The notes beneath the pieces were generated by a model that had not been told where the DNA came from, ran no database searches, and saw only the letters and a program-made list of their open reading frames with translations. From Struthio camelus (taxonomy: Eukaryota; Chordata; Aves; Struthioniformes; Struthionidae): DNA of 64,000 nucleotides. The stretch is from assembly GCF_040807025.1 (NCBI RefSeq), contig NC_090982.1:78037931-78101930 (forward strand), read 5' to 3'. Position numbers and translations under genes: made by a program. Positions 1 to 12,070 of this stretch are shown in pieces. The stretch's first letter is position 1. Each line of letters begins with the position of its first letter.

Positions 1-3000
1 GCTGAGTGATGACAAAAAGGCACAATCTAAGCTTCATATAACCCAGCAACTCCCCCAAAGTTTGGGTGCAGGTGGGTGTGGATGAGATGAGACATGAAAG
101 AGGGATGGGATATGTACGCATTTCTACCTGTGAAAAGATGGTGATGGAGAGCACCCAGCCACCTGTCTAGGCTAAGGGACATCTTGCAGGAGAAGGTTGA
201 GACTCCAACCTTTGCTGAGCAGCATTAAGCTGTTGATCAGACCTTGTTTTTAGGATCTAGTCCAAAAATGCTGACTTTTTTGATGAAATATAATGATGAA
301 ACTCAAAACAAAATGCAGCAGTTCTTCTTCTGGGATGCTCTAGGACTTCACTGAATTGCAAGCCTGAAACAAAACTCATGCCTGTGGCTTTGCCAGGGCC
401 TGATCAAACCCAGCCTTTCCCAGGCTTCTGTTACTTAATCCAGATGAGGAAGAGAAGTCTGGAAGGGATCACAAATGCTTATGTGGAAGGGCACAATCTG
501 CTCCACTGCAAAGGCTCAGCGGTGCTGTGAGCAGGGTAGGAACATGCACACAGTGGCTTTGGCAGAGCTTTCTGGATATCCAGACTCAGGCTGGGGAGCC
601 CATAGGCCTGCCCCTTCCCAGATCACCATCAGCTTTGCTGCCTGATACTGACGGGGTGAAAAAGGAGGCCTGCATGGCTATACAGAGCAATGGGACAGAA
701 AAACCATGAGCTTACAGCAAAGCCTGCGGGTGGCTGGGGTAGGCTGTTTCCCAGAGCCTGTCCAGAGCCTGCTGCTTGAAAACTGAGGTGCTTGGACAGC
801 TGAGAGGAAGACCTGAGACTGCTCGGCAGGGGCATGGCAAGGCCATTTTCCCCTCAGGAGCTTTCCCCCTCATTGAGCAAAGGTTTTTTCCCCTCAAACT
901 GCTTAGCTTTTGAAATTGCATCTTGTGCATGTGATTTCAGACGATAACAGCTTGCAATTATGCAGCACTTTCCACACCAAGGATCACACATTTCTTTAAT
1001 GCCTTTGTACAATACTGACTACGGCTGCTGCTGGGATGCAAAGCTCTAGCCTGTGCAGAATGGTTGCTGCTAGGATCCCCCAAATTATTCCTCCATCCCA
1101 GGCTGGAGATGGTTCGTCCTGCAGGAGATTTAAGAGTGCTGTTGGCTGCATGGGGCCTGGTGTCCGGGATGGCCAGAGCAAAGGGGCACACAGGATGTCA
1201 AGCGATTGATATCTCAGGTGGACTCTAACCCATGCTTTATGCATTTTCCATTGCTATGTGCTTGCAGGATGAGGCCTGACAGTGATGGTGAGGATTATCC
1301 ACCCAAGAGTCAAAGGATTCCCGCAGGAAAGAAGGGCTCTGTGCTTTCTGGGGAAAGGGAAGACATGATTTGAGCTGGATGAGTAAAGGGAGCAGTAATT
1401 GCTGTGAGGCTGATTATGGAGTCCAACCTCTTGGAAGTCGTTTCCAAGCACATAAAGGGCAAGAAGGTTTATCAGCGGGGGTTTCCCAAGATCAAAACAT
1501 GCTGGACTCCAAGGGTGGCAACCAGCAGCTCGACACTCGGCTGGTGGCCAGGAGTGAGTGAAGCATCCCAGGGCTGATACAGTGCTGATACCGCTCAACA
1601 TCAGCGACCTGGGCAATGACACAGGATGAATCTTCAGCAAAGCTGCAGGAGATACTAGGCAAGGGTGGCACGGTCGCCTGGCACAGTCTCAGTCTGGATG
1701 GATTAGCTAAACATGAGCAAACCTCATGAGCTTCACCAAAGAGGAATGCAAAATGCAGCAGAGAGTGGAATAGCTGTAGGCTGGGAGCCGACTGCCAAGC
1801 GGCAGTGCTGCTGGGAAGGACCTGGGGGTTATCATGGGCGTCGGGTTGAACCTGAGCTAAGAGAGCGCTCTGATCACAAATAAGGCAAACCACATCCTGG
1901 GCTACATTAGGAGGACAGTGGCTAGAAGATCAAGGGAAGTTATTATCCCCTCTTTGGCGCTGGTGAGGATGCACAGATCGCTCAAGTGTTTCTAGAATAG
2001 CTTCTAACAGCAGCGCTCCCACAGCTTCCTTTGTTGTTAAAGAGATGTGGAAATGCAGAGGATGATTAAGGCATTGCTGCAGGAGCAATAAAAGGGAGCC
2101 ATAGTGCCTTATCCCAAGGCACTTAGAGTACTTGGTTGGGAAGTGGATGAAGTGGTATCTCCTGAGGGTCCCATATAGTTCAAATGAGACATCTGGGGAA
2201 GCCAGGAACTTTACACTTAGATATTAGCTTCTTTTTTTGGATGGAAAATTAATGAAAGGCTTGGCTGAAAAGACCATGCTTTTTCTGTGGTCACAGATAC
2301 CCTAAACTATGGCAATAGCAAAATGCTTCCAATTATTGTTTGCTGCTACACAGCTGAAAGGGAACAATACTTTGTCTGCTGGACCGTGTTCAGGCTAGCG
2401 ATGAACCTCCTTCAGTATTTGAAAGTGTGAAAGAGTAAATGTTTTGTAGCTTGGCAGACCATTGTTATTTGCAGCTGACAAACTGCAAATAACTTTGGGC
2501 GATCCCTCTGTGTTTACAAGGGAATGGACAACAAAAATAAATATTTGCCTAGGGTTGACCACTCAGCTTCTGCATCATGCAGAGCTTACTCAAATCAAGT
2601 CTGATTTTAGGAGCTGGGTAGCTTTCAATCCTTCTTCCTTGTCAGCTACAGAAGCTTCAGAGTTTTAGATGAGACCTGTCCGTTGTGGGTGGACTCAGGC
2701 AAGTCCCCACGTGGGGCTACCTTCATACACTGGAGTGGAAAGGAAGATTTAGGGGCTCTAATAACTATCGGTGCATGAGGGGAAAACTGTGGAGTGTCAT
2801 TCTGAGAGGTTCTTAAGGCTGGTGAAACCTGAGAGGGCTTTCTCCACTGGGTGAAAAGGTTGTCACGCGGGATTGCATTCACTGGGGTATCTTAGTCCCT
2901 AGCACCTGCCTTTGCAAGTGATTGCCGAGCATCAATCCCCAAACCCTCTCTGATTCCCAAAGCTTTTAGGCTCCCTGGGCTCCATTATACTGAAAGGCAG

Positions 3001-4540
3001 CAGCACGAAAGAATATTTTCTCTTTGTAAACAGAGTTAGTCAGACACAGAGACCTGCTTAGCATCGATCCTGTTAGGCTGGACTTCAAATTCAATTTGTT
3101 TCCTTTGTACCTGTGAAGAGTTTGGTAAATTGATTTAAACAATGAAGATGTATTGACAGTGATTACAGCTGATAAATACCATTTTAAATAATAAGATGAG
3201 GCTTATAATCACTAAATTGTTTCCTTGAGGGCAGCAAAAATGTACTGTAAAGAGAAGAATGGTATTTCTCTAAGATATCCCTTGAAGTCCTGGCCTTTAT
3301 TTCTCATGGGATTGACTCCATTTTCCATCCATTTTTCAGAGGAGGAAGCTCTAAGGAAGTCAGAGTGAAGCTAATAGTCCCCAAATCTGCAATTTATGCC
3401 ACTATTGTAAACTCTGCATAACCGTGACTGATGAATATGCATCGTAGCATTTCCATGCGCAGCAGAAAGTAACCTACTTCCAGCCCCGAGCCAGCTGCAG
3501 TAGCTCTGTCTGCCTCTTTCTGCGTCTCTGTGCCAGGAGTGGGGCTGTAGGATTTTGGGATAGATGAGGACGCCACAGGAAAACCCTGAGTCTGGACTTG
3601 GTCTGTGGGTTAAGGGCAGCTGCAGCTGCTAGCCCACCGCAAGGCTGTCGGTCGTGCTGCTCTGTGCCTGCCTCCCCTGGACACGTTTAAGGGATCTGGG
3701 TCTCAGCGGAGTTTGGGGTTCAGCGAGGTGCCAGCCGGATGCAGAGGGGTTGACGGCAATCTCAGAGACAGCCTCGACTTTGCGGAGGTAATAGCAGCAG
3801 AGATGTGATAGACTCGGATGAACAGCCAAGTGACACTTTAATGAGTGTCAATGGGAGGCAAGAATTAAATCCTGCCGGCTCATTAGCATGGGAAGAAGTG
3901 CCATCTGCCACGGCTGGCAGGGTTCGCTGCTGCCGTTTTGGGGGGGCCGATTCCCATGGGGAGTGGGGAGATGAGACCGGTGCCTGGGAGGGCCTGGGCC
4001 ACCTCACCTGTGAGGGCTGCGTCCCTGATCCCTGTCTGACCGGTGGCTGAATCCCATCTTTCACGGGTACCACAGGGCATCGGACATGTGGCTTTCGCTA
4101 CAGTCATAGCGTGTCTGGTTCACACTAATAGGAGATGCCTGGACCCTGCTTTGTTTTAACACGTGTTTCATGGCATTGTGAATTTGTATGCTGTTTCTGC
4201 AGGCACCGTTGAGCTGTGGATGGTGGGCTCTGGCCGTGCCACCTTCTCCTGGCTGGTTCCCACCTCTCTGCAAGCAGCGGAGGACCAGGTGCGTCCTGGA
4301 GCTGCACGGGAGCTGGCCGAGGGCGTCCCTGTTGCTGGTTTTAATGGAGTGCGAAAGCCAAGGTGATGCCAGAGGGGCCAAAGGAAGTGTCTGTCACCCA
4401 AAAAGCCAGGCGTGACGCCGAGGTGTCGGGGCACCTGGCAAACGGCTGCAAGAGGACTAGTGGTGGTAGTGTGAGCGCCAACGTGGCTTCGGGCAGGGCG
4501 CTGGGAGCCCAGCAGGACTTGCTGGATCCTGGTGGGCTCG
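1..4540. other. Gene-free left flank
   Basis: I see no convincing coding exon here. Open frames are short and lack recognisable family motifs or paired splice sites. An old CR1 fragment lies at about 1565-2000. The stretch at about 3100-3260 is AT-rich and looks different from its surroundings, but I cannot assign it a role. GC content rises towards the SPATA31-like gene on the right. Confidence 0.6.
1565..2000 (+). mobile_element. CR1 LINE remnant, sense orientation
   Basis: The text follows the CR1 consensus as I remember it. A 'catcagcgacctgg' segment is followed by a 'cttcagcaaagctgcag' segment, then 'aaggacctgggggttatcat', then 'catcctgggctacattagga', and 'ctggtgaggatgcac' at the right end. 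These are the successive landmarks of the 3' part of the CR1 reverse-transcriptase frame. Many substitutions and small indels show it is old. The boundaries are approximate. Confidence 0.75.
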
Positions 4541-4547
4541 CGAAGCC

Positions 4548-4679
4548 GTGGGTCCGTGACCTCACAGTGGTGGATCCGTGACCTCACAGCGGTGGATCCG
4601 TGACCTCACAGCGGTGCGTCTGTGACCTCACAGCAGTGGGTTCGTGACCTCACAGCAGCAGGTCTGTGGCCTCACAGTG
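4548..4679 (+). repeat. Six tandem 22-bp units carrying a CRE-like TGACCTCA
   Basis: Six units of exactly 22 bp start at 4548, 4570, 4592, 4614, 4636 and 4658. Units 2 and 3 are identical and the others differ at a few bases. The core TGACCTCAC is intact in units 1-5; unit 6 has TGGCCTCA. TGACCTCA is one base from the palindromic CRE TGACGTCA and also contains a nuclear-receptor half site (AGGTCA on the other strand). The 22-bp period is close to two helical turns, so the cores would face the same side of the DNA. The array ends 77 bp before the start codon of the SPATA31-like gene. A promoter role is inferred; the repeat itself is plainly visible. Confidence 0.9.
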
Positions 4680-4756
4680 GTACCCATGGGGATCGCTCCG
4701 CACCCCCTCCGCCTGCCCGGCCCGGCCCGGCCCGGCCCGTCGCGGCCCGTGGCGCC
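4680..4756 (+). promoter_or_regulatory. GC-rich probable core promoter and 5' UTR of the SPATA31-like gene
   Basis: Between the 22-bp array and the start codon the sequence is GC-rich and CpG-rich and holds five perfect GCCCG units at 4715-4739. I see no TATA box. This suits a CpG-type promoter, but the transcription start cannot be placed from sequence alone. Confidence 0.45.
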
Positions 4757-7700
4757 ATGCTGGGCGCCCTGGGGCCGGCGCTGCACCGTGGCCTGGCCCC
4801 TCTCGGCACCAGCGGTGCCCTCCTCGGCCCCGGCCTCCTGCTGCTGGCGGCCGCTGCGGCCCTGCTCGCCGCCGGCCGCCGCCGCCGCCACCGCCGCCAG
4901 GTATGGGCCAGGTCGGGCCGGGGTGGAGAGGGGAGGGAGGTGCCGGGGGTGCGTCCTGCCAAGTCCCTTCTGGTCTGGTCCCATTGCTGTGCTCCTGTGC
5001 CCGCAGAGCGGTGGCCGCGGCTGGTGGCGCCGGCGGCAGGCGCTGGGCGAGGGCCCCGGTCCCGGCCCCGGTCCGGAGGTGCATCCCACCGGCAGCAGCA
5101 GCAGCAGCACCGGGGCCGAGCCGCGGTGCCGCCGGGCCGGCTGCGCCCGCTGCGCGGCGGCCGCCCGGGAGCTGCAGCGGCGGGTGCTGGCGGCGCGGGC
5201 CGGGCCGGCGGCCGGGCTGGGGCCGCGCTCGGTGGCCTCGTGGGGCTCCAGCACGTGGCGGGCGGCCTGGTGGGACCTGGAGGAGCTGGTGCGGGCGGGC
5301 GGCCTCTCCTGGGGCTCCTCCAGCAGCGACAGCGCGGCGGGCTCGGCCCGGCGGGGCGGGCGCTCGGGGCACCGCTGCCCCTTCTGCCCCCCGCCCCGGG
5401 GCCGGGCCGCCCCCTCGGAGCCGCAGCCGGAGCCGGAGCCGGGGCCGAGCCCCCCTCGGAGCCGGAGCGCCGCGGCCCCGGGCCCGGAGGGACGAGCCCC
5501 CGCCGGGCGCGGAGCCGCTCGCCCGCCGGGCTCCGAGCGGGACGGCCGGGCCTCTCCGTCCCTGCAGAGCCACCTGGCTCGGAAAGGCCTGGAGATCTGG
5601 CTGGGGGCGCTGCCCGGGCCGGTGCGGCGGTCGCAGCAGCGAGCCGCCCTGCGGCAGGGCCGCCCCGGCCTGCCCAAGCCCATCGGCCCGGGGCAGGCCC
5701 GGCCCCTGGCCCGGCGGCGGCTCTGCCCCTGGCTGCAGGGCAAGGCCGACGCCGTGGCCGCCAACGTGCTGCAGAAGCACCTCCAGGGGCTCTGGGGGGT
5801 CCCCAACCCCACCGAGGAGTCCCTGGCCCGCCTGGTGCCCTGCCCGCCGCCGCTGCTCGCCCCCCTGGACCCGGGGCCGCCCCGGGGCCCGCCGGCGCCC
5901 CGCTCCGCCCCGGCCTCCTCCGCCGGCTCTTCCCCGGGCGCCGGGACGCGGGGGCCCGGCCGGCCCCCCCGGCGCCTCCAGCAGCAGCCGGCCCCCGAGC
6001 CCCCCGGGAGGGCGGCCGGGGGCGGCGAGGCCGCCGGCGGAGCCGAAGATCCCCCCGCCGGGGCCCGCTCCTCCGCCGGGCGCGCGCCGGGCAGCGCGGC
6101 GCGGGACGGCCCCCGGCGCCGGGGCGGGGGGCTGCCCCCCAGCGCCCAGGAGCCCCCGGGGGGGCCGCTGGCTCCGGGCACGGCCGCCCCCAGCCCCGAG
6201 CTGCCCAGCCCGGCCGCCGGGCCGGCAGGAGCGGCCGCGCCGAAGGCCGGCGCCGACCTCGAGGCCGATTCCTCCGCCGGCGAGGACGGGAGCCGGCCGG
6301 GCGCCGCGGGGCCCGTCGGCGCGTCGAAGCCGGAGCTGAGCCGCGACGTCCGCCGCCGGCTGTGGCTGCACGCGGCGAGGAAGTGCCTGGAGACGCGGCT
6401 GCGGATGCTCCCCGCCGCGGTGCGGCGGTCCTTGGAAGCGTCGCGGCCGGCGCCGCCCCAGCTCCCGCCGGAGCGCCTCTGCCCGCCGGAGCCGGCGGCG
6501 CGGCCGCGGCCGGGGAGGTCGCCGGGGGGCCGGCGCCCGCCGCCCGTCCACATCGCGGTGCCCGAGGCCCTGTTCCTGCCCGAGGAGCAGCGCGAGGCCC
6601 TGGAGCTGCACGTCCGCGCCAAGCGGCTGCAGCGCCGCGGGGACCTGCTCGGCCCCCGGCCCGGCCCGGCGCCGCCGGGCGAGGAGGAGGGCGGCGGGGC
6701 GGCCCCCGGGGCCGGCTCCCTGCCCGGCGCGCTCGGCGGCGCCGGCGACGAGGCGGCCGCCACCAGCGAAGCCCCGGGGAAGAGCCGGGGGACGCCGAAG
6801 CCCTGGGCAGGGCCGGCGGCCGCGGTGGTCTCTCCGGTCCTCGTCCCCGCGGCTGCCGGCTCGGCCAGGGGGGACGCGGCGGCGGCGCCGCCGTTTCTGG
6901 AGAAGGAGGCGAGAGCGAGCGCGGAGGCGAGGAGCCGGCCGCAGATGGAGGCGCAGGCAGGGGAGGAGGAGGAGGAGGCGAACGCCCGCGGCCGGGAGCC
7001 GCAGCCCGCCTGGGGCCTCGCCGCGTCGCCGGAGGAGCCGCCGGCCGGGACGGAGGAGAGACCCAGCGCAGCGGCGCCGGCGGCCCTCGCCACGGCGCAG
7101 GAGCCCCCGGCCGCCAGCGAGGGGCCGGCCCAGCGGCAGGGCGTCCTTGCGCGGTGCCGTGCCCCCCGGCAGGGAGCCCCGCACGGGGACCGCAGCCCCC
7201 CGCGGCAGGGCCGGGGCTGCTCGCCGCCGGCCTCCGTGGCCACGCTGCGCTGGAGCAGGAGGCAGATCCTGCGGGCGCTCGAGTCCGGCCTGCAGGAAAT
7301 GGCCCAGAGCCGGAGCCAGCGGGACGGGACGGAGACACCTGTTCCCGAGCAGCCTCCTTCCCCTCCTTCACACCTGGAGGCCCAGCCCCAGATGGTGGAG
7401 GGGCCCTTGGGTGCCTGGGGCTGCTGTGGGGCCCCCCCATGCTGTTGCCCACAGCCCCAAACGGAGGAGTCATGGGCACTCCTGGCCCCCCACAGCCCTT
7501 CATGGCCACGCCAGCAGCATCATCCTCCAGCAGAGGGGACGGGCAAGGGGTCCATGGCTGCCAGGTGCCCAGCACCCTCTCCATCCCTGCCGGAGGCTCA
7601 GGGACCAGCAGCACTCAGCACTCCCTCTCCAGGCTCAGCAGCTGGGACAGGGACAGATGCCAGCAGCAAGAAGAAGGCACCGAACATGGCCAGGGACACA

Positions 7701-8045
7701 GGAGCCAGCCCTGTGGAGCAGCGGTGCTGGGTCCCTGGTGTCGCAGTGGGGACTGTGCTGCCTTGGGGCCTTGGGGGCCATGTGCCTGGTGAGGAGCACG
7801 GGATGCCAGGAGGCACGCGGGAAGGGAGAGGCTTGAAGACACCAGAAGAGCAACCATCTGTGCGGGAAGCCGAGCAAAGGAAGGGGGTTATTGCCTGGAT
7901 GGCACAGGGCTGCACCCGGGATGCTGGAGAAGAGACCATCGCTTGGAGCGGAGACGTGAAAGACTGCACAGGCGGCTCCTGGGATGTTTGGGAGGGATCG
8001 CAGTGGGTCCGGGAAGGACAAGCATGGGAAGACAGAGGGGGATGA
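4757..8045 (+). CDS. SPATA31/FAM205 (SPATA31F)-like single-pass membrane protein, 1060 aa
   Basis: Two coding exons: 4757-4900 and 5007-8045, joined across a 106-bp GT-AG intron in phase 0. Exon 1 gives a 48-residue start with one hydrophobic segment (about residues 20-39) followed by an Arg/His-rich stretch, the usual N-terminal anchor of this family. Exon 2 has a Cys cluster at residues 89-97 (C89, C94, C97), a second CxxC at 172/175, and family repeats: 'LARKGLEIWLGALPGPVRRS' near 238, 'ARKCLETRLRMLPAAVRRS' near 505, 'FLPEEQREALELHVRAKRLQ' near 571, and 'LRWSRRQILRALESGLQEM' near 795. Mammalian SPATA31 proteins act in spermatogenesis; the bird role is unknown. The body is Pro/Ala/Gly/Arg-rich because the exon is extremely GC-rich. 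The last 220 residues are less biased and match nothing I know, so the true C-terminus is less certain. Its place beside CCL21 matches mammalian FAM205A. An acceptor-like site at 5566-5567 would allow an alternative exon split. The start codon was chosen for the anchor and the gcgccATG context. Confidence 0.82.
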
Positions 8046-8075
8046 AAAGGTCTGGACCATTTGTCCTATAGTCCC

Positions 8076-8081
8076 ATTAAA
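8076..8081 (+). terminator. ATTAAA polyadenylation signal
   Basis: An ATTAAA hexamer lies 31 bp after the stop codon of the SPATA31-like gene, in a T-rich setting. It is the nearest plausible signal; usage is inferred. Confidence 0.5.
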
Positions 8082-9989
8082 TCCTATTTTTCACCCCACA
8101 GTGGTAGTCATTCGCTGTGCTGTGAACTGTGGGCAAACTCAGAAGTGCTTGGAAGGAGGGTCCTGGGACAGGGCTGGTGCTGGGTGCCATGGGGTCCCTG
8201 AGAGTGCCATGAGCTGTTGCCCTGGCTGTGCCTGCCTGCTGGTGGGTGGCCAAGCTGGGTGGTACGCTCCGTGGGGTATTCGCCGGTCTCACTGCAGGCT
8301 GGCCCTGGCAGCAGGGATCGGGGAGCAACCTTGTCTTGCTGGCCTGGGGCGTGGGAACCCCCCAGCGAGAACCTGCCTGTGTGGTCCCTCCAAGCCTGGC
8401 CAACCTAGTGGCAACCAGATGTTTGTGTGATACAACCTACTCCGAGCTTCCCTGCTGACAGTGCTGTGCCTCAGCTTCCCTCTGCTTGTGTCCAGGCCAG
8501 CCTGTCCAGGTATTTTCCAGAATTTCTGTCAGGCTCATTAGAAAATTTCCCCATTTTAAATACTGACACAACTACATTGCCTTCAGTCCTCTAGAATTTC
8601 TCCCCCCGGCCCTGAGCTTGGCCAGACTTCAGCAGCTCAGAGGGAGCTTTGACCATTTTGCGTGCACACAGCAAGTGTGGCTGGTGAGACTGCAAGGACT
8701 TTGCCGAAGCTGGCAAATGTGCTCCTTGGTTCCTGTTGGACATGTTTCAGTATTGCTGCAAGATGTGAATGTCTTGTGCAGCTTCCTTCCGAAGGCGAAC
8801 TCCAAATGCCTATGGTCTGGTCCTGCTCCACAAGAGAGCCTTGTACTTACCAGCCTTTTGGGGACTATGCTGTAAAATACTTAGTTCTTCAGGATATCTG
8901 GTTAACAGCTATTCGGCATGAAAGATGAGGACAAGTGAAAGGAGGAGTAATGCATTAACCTTGCAGATGCACAGACCCTAAAGAACAGGGAATGACAGAG
9001 GTTTCAGCTTACTGACGGCCAGGCCAGTGCAAGGGCACGTGGAGCTGCGACGTTCAGCCAGAGCTGGGGAACAAGAAAGAGGGCAATGAGATCTCCCTGC
9101 ATCTCATGGGACAGAGCAAGCTCTTCGAGGGGTTTTTGAGGGAGGGTTGTGCAAAATTGGATGTTTTAAGGGGATGGTGAGAATGTGCAAATGGGATGTG
9201 TCATGGGATGTTTGAGGAAGGGCCAAAGGCAGGGAAAGGAGGGGTCAGTGTGGATCGGGGCGGGGGGGAATAGGCATGGGAAAACGGAGGAAGGGGAGTG
9301 AAAGGGGCCGGTCATACACTTGCCTGGCTGAGTCCTGCTCCTTCTCACCACAGTCTGTCTTCTTCTTCTTCATCTCTTTTCCTAACTGTTTCTCGTGTGC
9401 TGCACAGGGACCAGGATGGACACATCCATTTAGCTGCTGAGGAGCAGAGGGGAGGCCCTGGGGCCAGGGGGGACCATCAGGGCTCTCAGACAGCCACGAG
9501 CGGATCTCACCCTAGGCAGCCCACGGGGACTGGGGCACTGTGGGACGCATGAGCTCCATCACCAAGGACATGCACCAAAGCGATGAGGCTGGTGGAGAGC
9601 AAAGCAGCGGGGACAGAAAAGGGGTAGCTGAGATAGCATGTTCTTTGAAAAGAGATTATTAGAGGTTACAATCTGAACTGCACAGTGAGGAAGGGGACAC
9701 CTCTGGCTCGACCCTGGTGGGTTCAGCAGAGAAGGAGAAGTAGCCATCAAATTGGGTTGAATTGTCATGGACAGATACAAATGGGAAGTTGGGAAGTGTA
9801 TAAAATTGGAAAAGAAGCTGAACACTCCTGGGAGATCTCCATGGCAGACCTCAGTGATGATGAGGAAAGTCTGTTTCCAAAAAGAATGAAAACACTGTTA
9901 AGCAAAATGCAGAAAGGAAGAAAATATCTGTATTCAGTATTTGGAAGAAAGCAGGAAGGCTTCAAAATGCTTTCCAGTCTATAGGGCAC

Positions 9990-10130
9990 AAGAAAGGGTG
10001 ATAGATGACATACACTCAGGGCAAATATTTTAAAAGAAGCAGCAGCCCAGATAAATTGTACCCAAGAGCCCTGAAAGAATGGGCTAAAGGATCTTGGCCT
10101 CATTGGTATTTATTTCGAATACAACTGGAA
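9990..10130 (+). mobile_element. Probable ancient CR1 fragment
   Basis: The words 'ccagataaattgtacccaag' and 'agccctgaaagaatgggcta' follow the CR1 text just upstream of its reverse-transcriptase core. The surrounding 9700-9990 may belong to the same copy. It is strongly diverged and the limits are uncertain. Confidence 0.4.
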
Positions 10131-11569
10131 TTTCCCTGGTGCTCCCAGGAGATGAAGGAGCAGGCAGGCATTTGCTGAGTATCTCCCTGCTCATACATCC
10201 ACATCCTCCTGAGCAGAGAGCATCCTTCATGTGAGTCAGGCACGCAGAGGTGGGATGGCTCTTACTACAAGTGTCTCGAAAGAAGAATGACTGCTTGCTC
10301 TTTCTGGGAAAAATCTGGAGCAAAGCAAAGCTAACGCAAGTCCCAGATGAGGTTTAAAAGATGAATGGGAATGCATGCTATCTCCCAAATTTGTCTCCCT
10401 GGCTGTCGCTGGTGCCAAGGTGGGTTCAGCTGCACTCTCCCCATGGGAAGGAGCTCATCTCTGTGCGGCTCTATGCCTCTGCCTTCTCCTTTGTCCCCAG
10501 GATGGTGAATAAATGTGAGTAGTAAGTGAAGAGAGAGCCTTTCTCCCTGAACATGGGGGCACCCTGTGAGCTTGCTGCTGGGGCACTCTGCAGCTCAGCT
10601 GAGAGTGTCTCTTTGTGGTATGCACATGGACCCAACATAACAGCCCTTTAGAGGTTCAATCACCAGTCTGCCAAATGGCCCTTCATCAAGAAAACACCGT
10701 AAAGTTTCTTAGTCTGTGCTTCTTGCCAACAGAAAGTCCTTCTTGCCTCCAGAGTAGCTTCCAACTTGCTTTGCCCAAGTTGCAGTTTTCCTGCACGTTT
10801 TCTGTTGTTTGCACAATTTAAACCATGAGATCTCTTGAAATCGTGTTTGCAAACTGCACTGTCATTTCTTGTCCTTTTCTTTGCTGTTAAGGATGTTAAG
10901 GATACCCTAGAAAGCATATTGGAGATAGGAATCCCTGCAACAGTTTAGGGACTCCGGGTTGCTCTGATCTGAGGACGGGCTGGAGGCCATTCAGGAGTGT
11001 GTGTGTGTGACCCCGGGCAGCTGCAGCCATCCATGGGGACGTGGCACCTGCCAGCCTATTCCCCCGAGACCAGTCCTGGGCTTGATATCATTCAGCATGA
11101 TGAGAAATGAATATTAAATTACTGCAGGCAATGAAATGATGAATGATGAAATCTCCAGGCACAGAGACAAGTAAGGAGCTAAAATATTGTAAGAGCAGCC
11201 AGACAGGGAGGCTTTCGGCAGTTGCTGCGAAGGAGGTGCAAGAAGGTGATCTGATGGCTCCCTCTGGCCGTAGGCTCTGTGAGTCTGAGAAACGCGTTCT
11301 GTAGCTGCACCATTTCCACAGACATCCAAGGAGCTGCGGATCCTGTTCCTCTCCTAGAGCCGTGCTCTGCAAAAGGCTTCCTCCACCGACAGCTCCTGTG
11401 AGCTACTAGGCAATGCAGAAACACAGGGTTGGTGCTCGCAGGGCATCACGCACAGGTTTTTAGGGCACACAGGAGGCTGTGAATCCTCATTTCCTGGGAG
11501 CCTGAGCAACAGTTTTGGCAATGCACTTGGATCGCTAAAGGCAAAAGGGCTCAAGCTCTCTCCTGCTCT

Positions 11570-12070
11570 GGGGAAGTGATTATCGCCCTCTACTCATCAC
11601 TTGCTACACCACATCTGCAGAGCTTCTAGCTGGGTCCCTGAGTACAAGAAAGACATCAATAAAGTGGAGCGAGTTCAGCGGAGGTCACCAAGATGGTTGG
11701 GCTGGAGCGCTTGTCCTGTGAGGAAAGGCTGAGGGAGCTGGGCTTGAGCCCAGAGAAGAGACAGCTTCAGGGGGACCTCACAGCAGCCGCCAGCACCTGC
11801 AGAGAGAGGACTGAGGAGATGGAGCCAGGCTTTTTATGGAGGTGCACAATAGGAGGATGAGAGTAGTCTAACTTGGAATAGTGGGGAGTTTGGCCCCTGA
11901 AGGAGTCAAGCACTGGAAGAGAGGCCCAAAGATGTTGAAGATTCTCCAACCTTGAAGGTTTTCAAGACCCAGATGGGCAAAGCAGTGAGCAACCTGGTCC
12001 GATCCCACTGGTAACCCTGCTTTGGCAGGAAATTGGACTAGAGACCTCCTGAGATCCCTTCCAGAATGGA
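11570..12070 (+). mobile_element. CR1 LINE 3' portion, sense orientation
   Basis: Successive CR1 landmarks are present: 'gagcgagttcagcggaggtc', 'accaagatggttgggctgga', 'gaaaggctgagggagctggg', 'cttgagcccagagaagagac' and, at the end, 'gacctcctgagatcccttcc'. The copy stops near the usual 3' end but lacks a clear terminal octamer array. It has indels throughout, so it is not recent. Confidence 0.8.

Noticed and set aside
4628-7614. Several very long open frames on both strands over the SPATA31-like gene
   Set aside because: Extreme GC content removes stop codons in all frames. Only the plus-strand frame from 5007 carries the family motifs, and it joins to the membrane-anchor exon by good splice sites.
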